Of a stretch of DNA of 64,000 nt, positions 52,737 to 62,369 are shown piece after piece. This DNA comes from Chelatococcus sp. YT9 (GTDB lineage Bacteria; Pseudomonadota; Alphaproteobacteria; Rhizobiales; Beijerinckiaceae): assembly GCF_018398315.1 (NCBI RefSeq), contig NZ_JAHBRW010000001.1, positions 3,170,501-3,234,500 on the forward strand, written 5' to 3'. A program made the translations under genes and the position numbers. Position 1 is the first letter of the stretch; each line of letters opens with the position of its first letter. Under the pieces are notes generated by a model. It was not told where the DNA came from, searched no databases, and saw nothing but the letters and a program-made list of their open reading frames with translations.

Positions 52737-54233
52737 TCACCCCATCGTCGGGATGGAGAACTCCGCGCCTTCCTTGACACCGGAGGGCCAGCGTGAGGTG
52801 ACGGTCTTGGTCTTCGTGTAGAAGCGGACCGAGTCCGGTCCGTGCTGGTTGAGATCGCCGAAGCCCGAGCGCTTCCAGCCGCCGAAAGTATAATAGGCGA
52901 TCGGCACCGGGATCGGGACATTGATACCGACCATGCCGACGTTGACCTTCGCGGCGAAATCGCGTGCCGCGTCACCGTCGCGGGTGAAGATGGCGACACC
53001 ATTGCCGTATTCGTGATCGGACGGCAGACGCAGCGCCTCCCCATAATCCTTGGCGCGTACCACCGAGAGCACCGGGCCGAAGATCTCTTCCTTGTAGATG
53101 CGCATGTCCTCCGTGACGTTGTCGAAGAGGCAGCCCCCCATGTAGAAGCCGTTCTCATAACCCTGCATCTTGAAGTCGCGGCCATCGACCGCGAGCGTGG
53201 CGCCTTCCTTGAGCCCGATGTCGACGTAATTCTTGACGCGCTCCAGGGCTTCCCGCGTGACGAGCGGCCCGTAGTCGGCCGTGAGGTCGGTCGAAGGCCC
53301 GATCTTGAGGGCCTCGACCCGCGGGATCAGCTTTTCCATGAGCCGGTCGGCGGTTGCCTTGCCGACAGGCACAGCCACCGAGATCGCCATGCAGCGCTCG
53401 CCGGCCGAGCCATAACCCGCGCCGATCAATGCGTCGACGGTCTGATCCATGTCGGCATCCGGCATGATGATGGCGTGGTTCTTGGCGCCCCCGAAGCATT
53501 GGGCGCGCTTTCCTGTCGCGGCCGAGCGCTGGTAGATGTATTCCGCGATCGAGGAGGAGCCCACGAAGCCGACTGCCTTGATATCAGGGTCATCGAGGAT
53601 GGCGTCGACCGCCTCCTTGTCGCCGTTCACGACATTGAGGATGCCAGCTGGCAACCCGGCCTCGATCATGAGTTCGGCAAGCCGCATCGGGACGCCCGGA
53701 TCCCGCTCGGACGGCTTGAGGATGAAGGCGTTGCCACAGGCGATGGCCGGGGCGAACTTCCACATCGGGATCATCGCGGGGAAGTTGAAGGGCGTGATGC
53801 CGGCCACGACGCCGAGCGGCTGGCGCATGGAATAGATGTCGATCGACGGGCCAGCGCCCTCCGTATATTCGCCCTTCATCAAATGTGGGATGCCGATGGC
53901 GAATTCCACCACCTCGAGGCCCCGCTGGATATCGCCCTTGGCGTCGGGGATCGTCTTGCCATGCTCACGCGCCAACAGTTCCGCGAGGCTGTCGTACTCG
54001 GCCTGGGCGAGTTCCAGGAATTTCATCAGCACGCGGGCGCGGCGCTGGGGATTGGTGGCTGCCCAGGCCGGCTGGGCTGCCTTTGCGTTCTCGACGGCGG
54101 CTCGAAGCTCGGCCTTGGTGGCAAGCGCGACCTTCGCCTGCACCTCACCGGTCATCGGCTCATAGACGTCGGCGGTTCGCCCAGACGTGCCTGCCACGGT
54201 TTTCCCGCCGATGAAATGCCCGATCATACGCAT
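52737..54233 (-). CDS. mmsA: methylmalonate-semialdehyde dehydrogenase (CoA-acylating)
   Basis: This 498-residue aldehyde dehydrogenase starts at ATG 54233 behind GGGAGG. The nucleophile is C281 in GSAGERCMAISVAVPVG, the MMSDH version of the active site. GVVAGITPFNFPAMIPMWKFAPAIACGNAFILKPSERDPG is diagnostic. It converts methylmalonate or malonate semialdehyde to propionyl- or acetyl-CoA in valine, inositol or beta-alanine breakdown. The LysR gene transcribed away from it is the likely regulator. Confidence 0.95.
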   Translation of the reverse strand: MRMIGHFIGGKTVAGTSGRTADVYEPMTGEVQAKVALATKAELRAAVENAKAAQPAWAATNPQRRARVLMKFLELAQAEYDSLAELLAREHGKTIPDAKGDIQRGLEVVEFAIGIPHLMKGEYTEGAGPSIDIYSMRQPLGVVAGITPFNFPAMIPMWKFAPAIACGNAFILKPSERDPGVPMRLAELMIEAGLPAGILNVVNGDKEAVDAILDDPDIKAVGFVGSSSIAEYIYQRSAATGKRAQCFGGAKNHAIIMPDADMDQTVDALIGAGYGSAGERCMAISVAVPVGKATADRLMEKLIPRVEALKIGPSTDLTADYGPLVTREALERVKNYVDIGLKEGATLAVDGRDFKMQGYENGFYMGGCLFDNVTEDMRIYKEEIFGPVLSVVRAKDYGEALRLPSDHEYGNGVAIFTRDGDAARDFAAKVNVGMVGINVPIPVPIAYYTFGGWKRSGFGDLNQHGPDSVRFYTKTKTVTSRWPSGVKEGAEFSIPTMG

Positions 54234-54342
54234 AGGTTTCCTCCCGATCGCTTGTCCGTATCCTTCCGGCAGAAGGGCGATGGCCGCCAGCCTGCCAGCA
54301 ATCGTGCATTGAGCTTGCTCTCTCTAGCCGCGCACAGCAATG

Positions 54343-54374
54343 GCGAATATTTCGCATTCAGATTGCAGAATCTG
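54343..54374. promoter_or_regulatory. candidate operator between mmsA and the LysR gene
   Basis: Two perfect inverted repeats lie four bases apart: GCGAA-TAT-TTCGC (54343-54355) and CAGATT-GCAG-AATCTG (54359-54374). They sit in the divergent promoter region, 110-140 nt from mmsA and about 170 nt from the regulator gene. One may be the LysR-type binding site. Confidence 0.5.
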
Positions 54375-54389
54375 GCGTAAGGTGGAGTT

Positions 54390-54510
54390 CCCCTCATCCC
54401 GTCCTTCTCCCGGAGGGAAAGGGGACGCCAGCCGTTAAGCGGCGAGCGTCATAGGGCGCGGGTCACCTCTCTCCCGTGGGAAGAGGTCGGCTCGAAGAGC
54501 GGTGAGGGGG
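54390..54510. repeat. palindromic repeat before the LysR gene
   Basis: CCCCTCA (54390-54396) and TGAGGGG (54503-54509) bracket inner hairpins (TCTCCC/GGGA near 54407-54418; CCTCT/AGAGG at 54466-54486). The right part, 54466-54510, aligns with copies at 44051-44083 and 59641-59687. It lies in the LysR leader region. Confidence 0.65.
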
Positions 54511-54543
54511 TCGACATGTGTGAAAACTTCAGGAGGCACGTGA

Positions 54544-55425
54544 TTGGACTGGGACCATGCGCGAGTATTCCTCGCGGTTGCACGGTCAGGCCAGATGCTG
54601 GGGGCGGCGCGGCGGCTCGGGCTTGACCATGCCACTGTCAGTCGGCGACTGGCGGCTCTCGAGACCTCTTTGAAGACGAAGCTCGTCGAGCGCAGCACGC
54701 TCGGCTGCGTCCTGACCCCCGCCGGGGAGCATTTCCTCACGGCGGCCGAGCGGGTTGAGCATGAGATGGCAAATGTGCAGGCCGCGTTGGCTAATGCGGA
54801 TCTAGCGCTGTCAGGCGCGGTTCGCGTCGGGGCACCCGATGGTTTCGGCACCTATTTTCTCGCCGAGCGTTTTGGGCCTTTCATCGCGCGCCATCCGGAT
54901 CTCATCATCCAGCTCGTGCCGCTGCCGCGCACCTTCTCCCTCTCGAAGCGCGAGGCGGATATCGCCGTCACGTTGGAGCGCCCGGAGAAAGGCCGCCTCG
55001 TCTCGCGCAGCCTGACCGACTACGGCCTTAGCGTCTATGCAGCGCGCAGCTATCTGGACAAGGCGCCGCCGCTCGCGGCCGAGGGGGACCTCGCCGCCCA
55101 TACGCTGATCACCTATGTGGACGACCTCATGTTCAGCCGCGCGCTGGACTACTCCGCCGATCTCGCCGCTGCGACCTCGCGGCGTTTCGAATGCGCGAGC
55201 GTCACCGGGCAGATGGAGGCCGTCCGCGCGGGGGTCGGCATCGGGGTGCTTCACGACTATGCGGCTCGGCGCTACCCGGAACTCGTGCGGGTCCTGCCGG
55301 ATATCAGCTTCTCCCGCAGCTACTGGCTCGTGATGCATGCCGAAGGCCACAAGCTCCGCCGGGTCGCCGCCGTGGCGGACTTCATCGCGGCGGAGGTCAA
55401 GGCGAACCGGAGGCTGTTCGCCTAA
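54544..55425 (+). CDS. LysR-family transcriptional regulator
   Basis: This 293-residue protein starts at TTG 54544: AGGAGG at 54531-54536 is correctly spaced and homology begins at once (DWDHARVFLAVARSGQMLGAARRLGLDHATVSRRLAALE, the helix-turn-helix). Residues 90-290 are the effector domain (GAVRVGAPDGFGTYFLAERFGPF). It is divergent from mmsA and probably regulates it; the effector is unknown. Its stop codon overlaps that of the convergent photolyase gene. Confidence 0.9.
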   Translation: MDWDHARVFLAVARSGQMLGAARRLGLDHATVSRRLAALETSLKTKLVERSTLGCVLTPAGEHFLTAAERVEHEMANVQAALANADLALSGAVRVGAPDGFGTYFLAERFGPFIARHPDLIIQLVPLPRTFSLSKREADIAVTLERPEKGRLVSRSLTDYGLSVYAARSYLDKAPPLAAEGDLAAHTLITYVDDLMFSRALDYSADLAAATSRRFECASVTGQMEAVRAGVGIGVLHDYAARRYPELVRVLPDISFSRSYWLVMHAEGHKLRRVAAVADFIAAEVKANRRLFA

Positions 55426-56954
55426 TCGCCGGTTCTCTGAGCGCGCACATGCTCATAGGCATCGAGCGCGCGCCTGCGCGCGGTGTCGTGGTCGACGATG
55501 GGGCGTGGATAACTCTTGCCAAGGACGACGCCGGCCTTTTCCAGCACATCCGCCGGCGCCGCCCAGGGCTTGTGCAGCCATCTGTCGGGGAGGTCCGCGA
55601 GTTCCGGCACCCAGTGCCTGACATAGGCGCCGTGGGGGTCGAAACGTTCACCCTGTAGCGTCGGGTTGAACACGCGCACATAGGGTGCCGCGTCGGCGCC
55701 ACAACCGGCCACCCATTGCCAGTTGGCGGGATTGGACGCCGCATCCGCATCCACGAGGGTGTCCCAAAGCCATTCTTCGCCGTGCCGCCAATCGATACCG
55801 AGATGCTTGATGAGGAAGGACGCTATCACCATCCGCACGCGGTTATGGACGATCCCCTCGTGCCAGAGCTGCCGCATGCCGGCGTCGACGAGGGGGTAAC
55901 CGGTCTCACCGCGCCGCCACGCCCTCTCTCCCTTGGCGTCGCGCCGCCAGGGCATCGCGCTGAACGCGGCGTCGAGCGGCTGGCTCGCGATATCAGGCTG
56001 GTGAAAAGCGAGACTGGCGCAGAATTCACGCCATATAAGCTCCGAGATAAACTTCTCGACATCGCGCCCCGGCACCGTCCCGGTTTCAAGCGCATGAGCC
56101 GCCGCATGCCAGATCTGGAAGGGGCTTATCTCACCGGACCTGAGATGCGGGGACAATCCCGAGACGTGACTCTTGGCCGGGAAATCCCGTCCCTCCGCAT
56201 AGCCCCTGAGGCCTTCATCGATGAAGTCGCGGAGACGCGCGATCGCACCTCCCTCACCGGGAGACCAGGCGTGACGTAGCCCGCGGGCCCAGTCCGGCTC
56301 CGGATTGGGCTTTTGGCCAGGCACAAGGCCCCAGTCCCCCAACTGGTCGGAGGTAAGTCCACCAGGCGCGGGCGACAGGTGGCTGGGCGCCGGCAGCGGC
56401 GCCCTCGGCGGCCCCATGGCACGGAGGGCTTTCGCGAAGGGCGTGTAGACCTTGAAGGGCGAGCCGGACTTGCTCTTAAGGGTGAAGGGCTCCGCGAGAA
56501 GATTGGCCTGTGTGCTGACGACCTCGATGCCTGCCGTCGTGAGCGCGGCCTTGATGTCGGTGTCGACGGCCACCGCGGCCGGCTCATAGCGCCGGTTCCA
56601 GAAAACCGACGCCACTCCGGCCTTCGAACAGAGGTCGACAAGGATGTCGCGTGCCTGTCCTCGCCGCAGGATGAGGCGGCCTCCCTTGTCCGCGATAGCG
56701 GCAGCGAGGGCCGCGAGGCTGTGGTGAAGCCACCAGCGGGCGGCGGCGCCAAGCGGGCGCGGCGCGCAGGGCGCCCTTTCCAGAATATCCGAGGCCTCTT
56801 CCAGAATATAAACAGCGATGAGGGGGGCCCCCGTGTCCAGCGCCTTGCGCAGGGCCGGATTATCCGCGAGGCGCAGATCGTTGCGGAACCACAGAAGGGC
56901 AGGGGGCTTTTTGCTGGATGACTGTGTGCTGGATGGCTGTGTTCTGGACGACAT
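55422..56954 (-). CDS. phrB: deoxyribodipyrimidine photolyase
   Basis: This 510-residue protein has an antenna domain (PALLWFRNDLRLADNPALRKAL) and a FAD-binding helical domain with SHVSGLSPHLRSGEISPFQIW and WRRGETGYPLVDAGMRQLWHEGIVHNRVRMVIASFLIKHLGIDWRHGEEWLWDTLVDADAASNPANWQWVAGCGADAAPY, the class I CPD photolyase core. It repairs UV dimers using blue light. The N-terminus has a short Ser/Thr/Gln stretch encoded by three imperfect 15-nt tandem units (56914-56953). Confidence 0.93.
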   Translation of the reverse strand: MSSRTQPSSTQSSSKKPPALLWFRNDLRLADNPALRKALDTGAPLIAVYILEEASDILERAPCAPRPLGAAARWWLHHSLAALAAAIADKGGRLILRRGQARDILVDLCSKAGVASVFWNRRYEPAAVAVDTDIKAALTTAGIEVVSTQANLLAEPFTLKSKSGSPFKVYTPFAKALRAMGPPRAPLPAPSHLSPAPGGLTSDQLGDWGLVPGQKPNPEPDWARGLRHAWSPGEGGAIARLRDFIDEGLRGYAEGRDFPAKSHVSGLSPHLRSGEISPFQIWHAAAHALETGTVPGRDVEKFISELIWREFCASLAFHQPDIASQPLDAAFSAMPWRRDAKGERAWRRGETGYPLVDAGMRQLWHEGIVHNRVRMVIASFLIKHLGIDWRHGEEWLWDTLVDADAASNPANWQWVAGCGADAAPYVRVFNPTLQGERFDPHGAYVRHWVPELADLPDRWLHKPWAAPADVLEKAGVVLGKSYPRPIVDHDTARRRALDAYEHVRAQRTGD

Positions 56955-57258
56955 GGATCAATCAATCTTCCGGCTGAGGGCAATGCCCCGCCCGGACACG
57001 CGCTGGCCGACGGCCGAAATCAGCATTTGGTTCAAGGATATGAACGAGAGGGTTGATTCATTCTGGCAAGGGCGAGGGGACGGAATCAGAATCTGAGCAT
57101 TCCGTGCCAACCGACTCCACCGTTTCCGTAATCGGCTCCCGTGAATCAAATCTGAAATTGGCCGGCTTCGGCGTACCTGCTCAGTCGATGGTCGTTGTCA
57201 CCGAGATACTTTAAGTATAAAATAATTGGTGTCGCAGCTTGAACGCGGGGCATCAGCC
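56955..57258. promoter_or_regulatory. divergent promoter region with candidate MarR operator
   Basis: No gene is visible in these 304 nt. At 57206-57228 lies an AT-rich site beginning with the perfect palindrome ATACTT-T-AAGTAT and ending AAAATAATTG, 31 nt before the monooxygenase-fusion start. A near copy lies at 63154-63176 before the SDR-MarR operon. It is the best candidate operator for the MarR protein of this locus. Confidence 0.55.
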
Positions 57259-59628
57259 ATGAAGATCACGGTAGTGGGAGGCGGGCCGGGCGGCCTGTAC
57301 AGTGCGCTTCTGACCAAGAAGGCACGGCCGGACTGGACCATCGAGGTCTTCGAGCAGAACCGCGCTGATGACACCTTCGGCTTCGGTGTGGTGTTCTCGG
57401 ATGACACGCTGGAGGAATTCCTTTCGCGCGATCCGGAGTCCTATGAGCGGATCCGGGACCATTTCGCCTATTGGGACGACGTCGCCATCCACTACAAGGG
57501 GAACGAGATCCGCTGCGCCGGCAACGGGTTCTGCGGCATTTCGCGGCAGGAACTGCTCAGCCTCCTGCAGCAGCGCTGCCGCGAGGAGGGTGTCGCGCTC
57601 ACCTTCTCCGAGCGTATCGATCCAGCGGCACTGAAGACCCGATTTGCGGATTCCGACATCATCATCGCGGCCGACGGGATCAACTCGCCGATCCGAGAGC
57701 ATTTCCGCGACTCCTTCCAGCCCAGCATGACTTTGAAGTCGAATCGCTTCTGCTGGATGGGCTCGACCCGGCCCATGGACGAGTTCAATTATTTCTTCCG
57801 GGAGACCGAGCACGGCGTCATTTGCGCCCATACCTATCAATATGAGGCTGGCCGCTCGACCTGGGTGTTCGAGATGGACGAGGCGTGCTGGCAGGGGCAC
57901 GGCTTCTCGGAGTTCGACGAGGAGGGCTCCAAAGCCAAGCTCGAGGCCATTTATGCCGAGGAGCTCCAGGGCCATCCGCTCCTGCTCAACCGCTCGAACT
58001 GGCGGCGCTTCCCGCGCATCTTTTGCGAGAACTGGTGGCACGACAACATCGTCATCCTCGGCGATGCCAAGGCTTCGGCGCATTTCTCCATCGGCTCCGG
58101 CACCAAGCTCGCGATGGAATGCGCTATCGGCCTGTCGGACGCCCTTCTCGCCCATGCCGAAGAGAGCGTGGAGAAGGCGTTCAAGGCTTATGACGCCGCG
58201 CGGCGCACGCCATGCCAGATCGTGCAGCACAACGCAGATGTCTCACTCGCCTGGTTCGAGCATATGAACCGCGCCTTCGACATGGAGCCGATGCAATTCG
58301 CCATGGTGGTGATGTGCCGGGCGAAGTCGATCACCTACGACAATCTCATCGTGCGCGATCCCACTTTCGTCGAGAAGGCGGACACCGAGTTCTACGAGCG
58401 TCTTTATCGCGAGACCGGCGACGACTATCGCAAAAGCCGGCCGACGCCGATGTTCACCAAGTTCCGCCTCCGCGGCATGGAGGTGCCGAACCGGGCGGTC
58501 ATGGCGCCGATGGCCCAATACTCTGCCGATGCGGACGGGAATCTCACTGACTGGCATCTCGTCCATTATACCTCGCACGCCCTAGGGGGGATGGGGCTCA
58601 TCTTCGTCGAGATGACCTGTCCGTCGCCGGACGCGCGTATCACTCCCGGCTGTCCCGGCCTCTGGACAGATGCCCACGAGGCGCAGTGGAAACGGATCGT
58701 CGATTTCGTCCATGCTCATTCTGCGGCAAAGATCGTGATGCAGCTCGGCCACGCTGGCCGTAAGGGCTCGACCCAGCTGGGCTGGGAAAAGGCGGACCAT
58801 CCCCTGGCGGAGGGCAACTGGCCGCTTTACTCAGCCTCGGCCCTCCCTTGGGTCCAAGGCGTCAGCCAGACGCCGGAGGCGCTCGATCGCGCCACCATGG
58901 ACCGCATCAAGGCGGATTTCGTACAAGGCGCCGAGCGCGCGGCACGCGCGGGCTTCGACATGCTGGAGCTGCACTGCGCCCACGGCTATCTCTTCGCGTC
59001 CTTCCTGTCGCCGCTGACGAACCATCGCACCGACGAATATGGCGGCTCCATCGAAAACCGCCTGCGCTATCCGCTGGAGGTCTTTGCGGCCATGCGGGCG
59101 GTGTGGCCCGAGGAGCGGCCGATGTCGGTCAGGATCTCGGCGTCCGACTGGAAGGAGGGCGGCATCTCAGAGGCGGATACCTTCGCGATCGCCGAGGCGT
59201 TCCGCGATGCCGGCTGCGACCTGATCGACGTCTCGGCCGGGCAGACGGTGCCGGACCAGGAGCCGGTCTATGGCCGCATGTTCCAGGTGCAGTTTGCGGA
59301 AGCGATCCGCAACGTGCCGCAAATGGCGACGATGGCGGTCGGGGCCATCACCGAGCCCGGCCAGATCAACACGATCCTGCACACGCGGCGCGCCGACCTC
59401 GTGGCGCTGGCGCGGCCGCATCTTTGGAATCCCTATTTCACCCACCAGGCAGAGGCCTGGTACGGCGCGCGCAACCAGTACTGGCCGAAGCCTTATCTCG
59501 CCGGCAGGAACCAGGCGCATCGCGAGATGGAGAAAACCCGCGAGAAGCAGATCGCGCTGCAGATCAAGGCCCGCCCCGCTCGCCATGCGCGGCCGGAGAG
59601 CGGGGAGCGGTCGCTCGCTGCGGAGTAG
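57259..59628 (+). CDS. aryl-CoA monooxygenase/reductase fusion (salicylyl-CoA 5-hydroxylase or 2-aminobenzoyl-CoA type)
   Basis: This 789-residue protein is called from ATG 57259. Residues 1-390 are a flavin monooxygenase: MKITVVGGGPGGLYSALLTKK (Rossmann motif) and VILGDAKASAHFSIGSGTKLAMECA (FAD GD motif). Residues 400-760 are an old-yellow-enzyme-like flavin reductase: RGMEVPNRAVMAPMAQYSA, then MLELHCAHGYLFASFLSPLTNHRTDEYGGSIENRLRYPLEV. This fusion is known from 2-aminobenzoyl-CoA monooxygenase/reductase of Azoarcus and is annotated elsewhere as salicylyl-CoA 5-hydroxylase. It oxygenates and reduces an aromatic CoA ester. The beta-oxidation genes facing it support an aryl-CoA pathway, but the substrate is not fixed by sequence. 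Confidence 0.88.
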   Translation: MKITVVGGGPGGLYSALLTKKARPDWTIEVFEQNRADDTFGFGVVFSDDTLEEFLSRDPESYERIRDHFAYWDDVAIHYKGNEIRCAGNGFCGISRQELLSLLQQRCREEGVALTFSERIDPAALKTRFADSDIIIAADGINSPIREHFRDSFQPSMTLKSNRFCWMGSTRPMDEFNYFFRETEHGVICAHTYQYEAGRSTWVFEMDEACWQGHGFSEFDEEGSKAKLEAIYAEELQGHPLLLNRSNWRRFPRIFCENWWHDNIVILGDAKASAHFSIGSGTKLAMECAIGLSDALLAHAEESVEKAFKAYDAARRTPCQIVQHNADVSLAWFEHMNRAFDMEPMQFAMVVMCRAKSITYDNLIVRDPTFVEKADTEFYERLYRETGDDYRKSRPTPMFTKFRLRGMEVPNRAVMAPMAQYSADADGNLTDWHLVHYTSHALGGMGLIFVEMTCPSPDARITPGCPGLWTDAHEAQWKRIVDFVHAHSAAKIVMQLGHAGRKGSTQLGWEKADHPLAEGNWPLYSASALPWVQGVSQTPEALDRATMDRIKADFVQGAERAARAGFDMLELHCAHGYLFASFLSPLTNHRTDEYGGSIENRLRYPLEVFAAMRAVWPEERPMSVRISASDWKEGGISEADTFAIAEAFRDAGCDLIDVSAGQTVPDQEPVYGRMFQVQFAEAIRNVPQMATMAVGAITEPGQINTILHTRRADLVALARPHLWNPYFTHQAEAWYGARNQYWPKPYLAGRNQAHREMEKTREKQIALQIKARPARHARPESGERSLAAE

Positions 59629-59640
59629 GGCGCGGTTTCA

Positions 59641-59745
59641 CCTCTCCCCGGCGGGGAGAGGTCGGCATGCAGTGCCGGGTGAGGGGGATATGGTGACTGT
59701 CGTCACCCCTCATCCTGTCCTTCTCCCCGCCGGGGAGAAGGGACG
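59641..59745. repeat. palindromic repeats between convergent genes
   Basis: CCTCTCCCCG-GCGGGGAGAGG at 59641-59661 and TTCTCCCCGCCGGGGAGAA near 59721-59739 are near-perfect palindromes flanking the GTGAGGGGG element. The left copy aligns with those at 44051 and 54466. They may also end transcription of the two convergent genes. Confidence 0.75.
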
Positions 59746-59819
59746 TTCACGATAGCTGTCGCGGGGATATGGACGGCAGGGCACTCACCCTTGCCAAACG
59801 CGAGAGCGCGGCGATGATG

Positions 59820-61001
59820 TCAGGCTGACCCCGCCGCGAAATCCGCCAGCGTCTGGCGGGCGATGATGACTTTCTGCACGTCGCTCGCGCCCTCGTAGAT
59901 GCGCAGCGCGCGGATGTCGCGGTAGAGTTCTTCCACCTTCGAGCCCACCCGCACACCATCGCCGCCATGGAGCTGCACGGCCGCGTCAATGACGCGCTGG
60001 GCGTTCTCGGTGGCGACGAGCTTGGCAAGGGAGGCCTCGCGGGTGATGCGGGCGGCGCCGTTGTCCTTCGTCCAGGCCGCGCGATAGACCATCAGCGCGG
60101 CTGCCTCCACATCCGTCACCATGTCGGCGACCGTGCCCTGCACCATCTGCAGGTCCGCGAGCGGCCCGCCGAAGAGCTGACGTGTGGTCACCCGTTGCAG
60201 CGCGTCGTCGAGCGCCCTGCGCGCAAAGCCGAGCGCCGCCGCACCAACCGTGGAGCGGAATACATCGAGCGTCGCCATGGCGATCTTGAAGCCCTCGCCG
60301 GGTTTCCCAATGCGGTTAGCGACCGGTACGCGGCAGCCGTCGAAGGCAAGGCGGGCGAGTGGGTGAGGCGCGATGGTCTCCAGTCGCTCGGCGATGGTGA
60401 AGCCGGGCGTGCCTGCCTCGACCACGAAAGCCGACATTCCCTTCGTGCCGGGACCCTCGCCGGTGCGGCAGAAAACGACATACTGATCAGCAATGCCGCC
60501 GTTGGAAATCCAGGTCTTCTCGCCGGTGATCCGCACGTGGTCCGGGCCGTCCGGCTCGGCGGTCGTTGCCAGCGCCGCAACGTCGGAGCCAGCGACCGGC
60601 TCGGTCAGCGCGAAGGCGGCGATCGCCTCGCCGGTGGCGACGCGCGGCAGGTAGCGGGATTTCTGCGTGTCCGTCCCGAACAGGCAAATGGGGCCTGAGC
60701 CCAGACCCTGCATGGCGAAGGCGAAGTCCGCGAGGCCATCGGCGTGGCCCAGCGTCTCGCGGATGAGGCAGAGCGAGCGGACATCGAGTGTCGCGGCCTT
60801 GCCGCCATGGGGAGCGACGACCGCGTGGCGCAGGATGCCGGCGCGGCCGAGCGCATCCACCAGCCGGCGGCAGGACCCATCCACATCGTGATGATCGACG
60901 AGGCCGGGCACGGAGTCTCTGGCGAAGGTCGCGATCTCGTCCCGAAGCGCACGATGGATGGGCGTGAAGAATGGCCAGTCGAGAAAACGGGTGTCGACCA
61001 T
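59820..61001 (-). CDS. acyl-CoA dehydrogenase
   Basis: This 393-residue flavoenzyme has [12 protein letters not shown]-type sequence ([17 protein letters not shown]), [18 protein letters not shown], and a C-terminal [27 protein letters not shown] whose Glu in YEGAS is the usual catalytic base. It oxidises an acyl- or alicyclic-CoA to the enoyl form. It is the last gene of SDR-MarR-hydratase-dehydrogenase and follows the hydratase by one base. In this setting a cyclic product of the monooxygenase pathway is a plausible substrate. Confidence 0.92.
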   Translation of the reverse strand: MVDTRFLDWPFFTPIHRALRDEIATFARDSVPGLVDHHDVDGSCRRLVDALGRAGILRHAVVAPHGGKAATLDVRSLCLIRETLGHADGLADFAFAMQGLGSGPICLFGTDTQKSRYLPRVATGEAIAAFALTEPVAGSDVAALATTAEPDGPDHVRITGEKTWISNGGIADQYVVFCRTGEGPGTKGMSAFVVEAGTPGFTIAERLETIAPHPLARLAFDGCRVPVANRIGKPGEGFKIAMATLDVFRSTVGAAALGFARRALDDALQRVTTRQLFGGPLADLQMVQGTVADMVTDVEAAALMVYRAAWTKDNGAARITREASLAKLVATENAQRVIDAAVQLHGGDGVRVGSKVEELYRDIRALRIYEGASDVQKVIIARQTLADFAAGSA

Positions 61002-61002
61002 C

Positions 61003-61854
61003 TCAATCGCCCTTGAAGATCGGCTTTTCCTTCGCGACGAAGGCGTGATAGGCGCGGGCGAAATCCTCGGTCTTCATGCAGAGCGCCTGGGCGACCGCTT
61101 CCGCCTCGATGGCGTCATCCACGCTCATCGCCCATTCCATATGGAGCATGCGCTTCGTGATGCCGTTGGCGAAAGTTGGGCCCTCGACGAGGCGCTGCGC
61201 GAGCAGGGCGGCGGCCTCGGCGAGCTCTTCCGCCGGCACGATCCGGCTGAAAAACCCCCAACGCTCACCCTCGTCCGCGCCCATGGCACGGCCCGTAAAG
61301 AGAAGCTCGGACGCACGCCCCTGACCGATGATCCGGGGCAGGATTGCGCAGGCGCCCATGTCGCAGCCAGCGAGGCCGACGCGGTTGAAGAGGAAGGCGA
61401 CTTTGGCCTCAGGGGCGGCGAGCCTCAGATCCGAAGCCATAGCCATGATCGCGCCGGCACCCACGCAGATGCCGTCGACCGCCGCAATGATCGGCTGGGG
61501 GCAGGCGCGCATGGCCTTGACGAGATCGCCGGTCATCTCGGTGAACCGCAAGAGATCGACCGCCTTCATGGCGACGAGCGGGCCGATGATGTCATGCACA
61601 TCACCGCCGGATGAGAAATTGCCCCCCTCGCCGCTGAGAATGAAGGCCTTGACCTCGTCATCCGTGCGCGCGGCGCGGAAGATAGCCGTCAATTCAGCAT
61701 AGGATTCGAAGGTCAGCGGGTTCTTGCGCTCTGGCCGGTTGAGCGTGACCCGCGCGATGCCGCCGGACACGCTGAGCAAAACATGCTCGGCTTGATAGGC
61801 AGAAAGAGGTCCGGCGACAACAGCGCCTCCGAGCATGATGCCGCTCGCCGTCAT
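61003..61854 (-). CDS. enoyl-CoA hydratase/isomerase family protein
   Basis: This 283-residue crotonase has the oxyanion-hole segments [19 protein letters not shown] and [41 protein letters not shown] follows; the Asp in GCDMG takes the place of the usual catalytic Glu, as in several aryl-CoA-pathway members. It hydrates or hydrolyses an enoyl-CoA intermediate. It overlaps the MarR gene by four bases (ATGA). Confidence 0.9.
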   Translation of the reverse strand: MTASGIMLGGAVVAGPLSAYQAEHVLLSVSGGIARVTLNRPERKNPLTFESYAELTAIFRAARTDDEVKAFILSGEGGNFSSGGDVHDIIGPLVAMKAVDLLRFTEMTGDLVKAMRACPQPIIAAVDGICVGAGAIMAMASDLRLAAPEAKVAFLFNRVGLAGCDMGACAILPRIIGQGRASELLFTGRAMGADEGERWGFFSRIVPAEELAEAAALLAQRLVEGPTFANGITKRMLHMEWAMSVDDAIEAEAVAQALCMKTEDFARAYHAFVAKEKPIFKGD

Positions 61855-62369
61855 GATTCTTCTCCCCGCTTGATACCCGCCCGGACGGATGTCTTTAACT
61901 TCCCGAGCAGGCTCATCAACTGATCGATCTCGGCCGGGTCGAGATCATCAAACATCCGGCCGATCCATTCACCATGTTCATCCGCCATGGCCTTGAAGGT
62001 GCTGCGACCCTCCTCGGTCATGCGCACGATCTGCGTGCGCCTGTCCTGCGGCAGGGCGGTGCGGGTCACGTGGCCGCTGGCAAGCAGGCGTTCCACGATG
62101 GCCGTGACATTGCCGGCGGATACCATGAGGCGCTTGGAAACCTCCCCGAGAACAAGCCCATCCTCCGCCTTCTCGAGCTGAGCGAGCAGGTCGAAGCGAG
62201 GCAGCGTGAAGTCAAAATCGTCACGCAGCTTCCTGCGGATCTCGTTCTCAATCAGTGTCGTGCAGGTCAAGAGGCGAAGCCATAGGCGCAGTTCCGCTCG
62301 ATGATCGGCGGGAGCCTCAGCCACCTTGGTCTCGGCGTCGATCCAGGGCTCGACATCGGTTGTGCTCAC
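61851..62369 (-). CDS. MarR-family transcriptional regulator
   Basis: This 172-residue winged-helix regulator has [92 protein letters not shown], with recognition helix [13 protein letters not shown] and the wing DRRTQIV. MarR proteins in aromatic catabolism are usually repressors released by an aryl-CoA ligand. It overlaps its neighbours on both sides (four bases each), so it is in the catabolic operon it probably controls. Confidence 0.93.
   Translation of the reverse strand: MSTTDVEPWIDAETKVAEAPADHRAELRLWLRLLTCTTLIENEIRRKLRDDFDFTLPRFDLLAQLEKAEDGLVLGEVSKRLMVSAGNVTAIVERLLASGHVTRTALPQDRRTQIVRMTEEGRSTFKAMADEHGEWIGRMFDDLDPAEIDQLMSLLGKLKTSVRAGIKRGEES

Noticed and set aside
52842-54380. A 512-codon plus-strand frame over mmsA
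   Set aside because: It is antisense to a full-length dehydrogenase with its active-site Cys; composition is Asp/Arg/His-rich and unlike any family.
56914-56953. Three 15-nt tandem units at the start of the photolyase gene as a phase-variable repeat
   Set aside because: The units are imperfect and in multiples of three, so slippage would not switch the frame; it only changes a disordered Ser/Thr tail.
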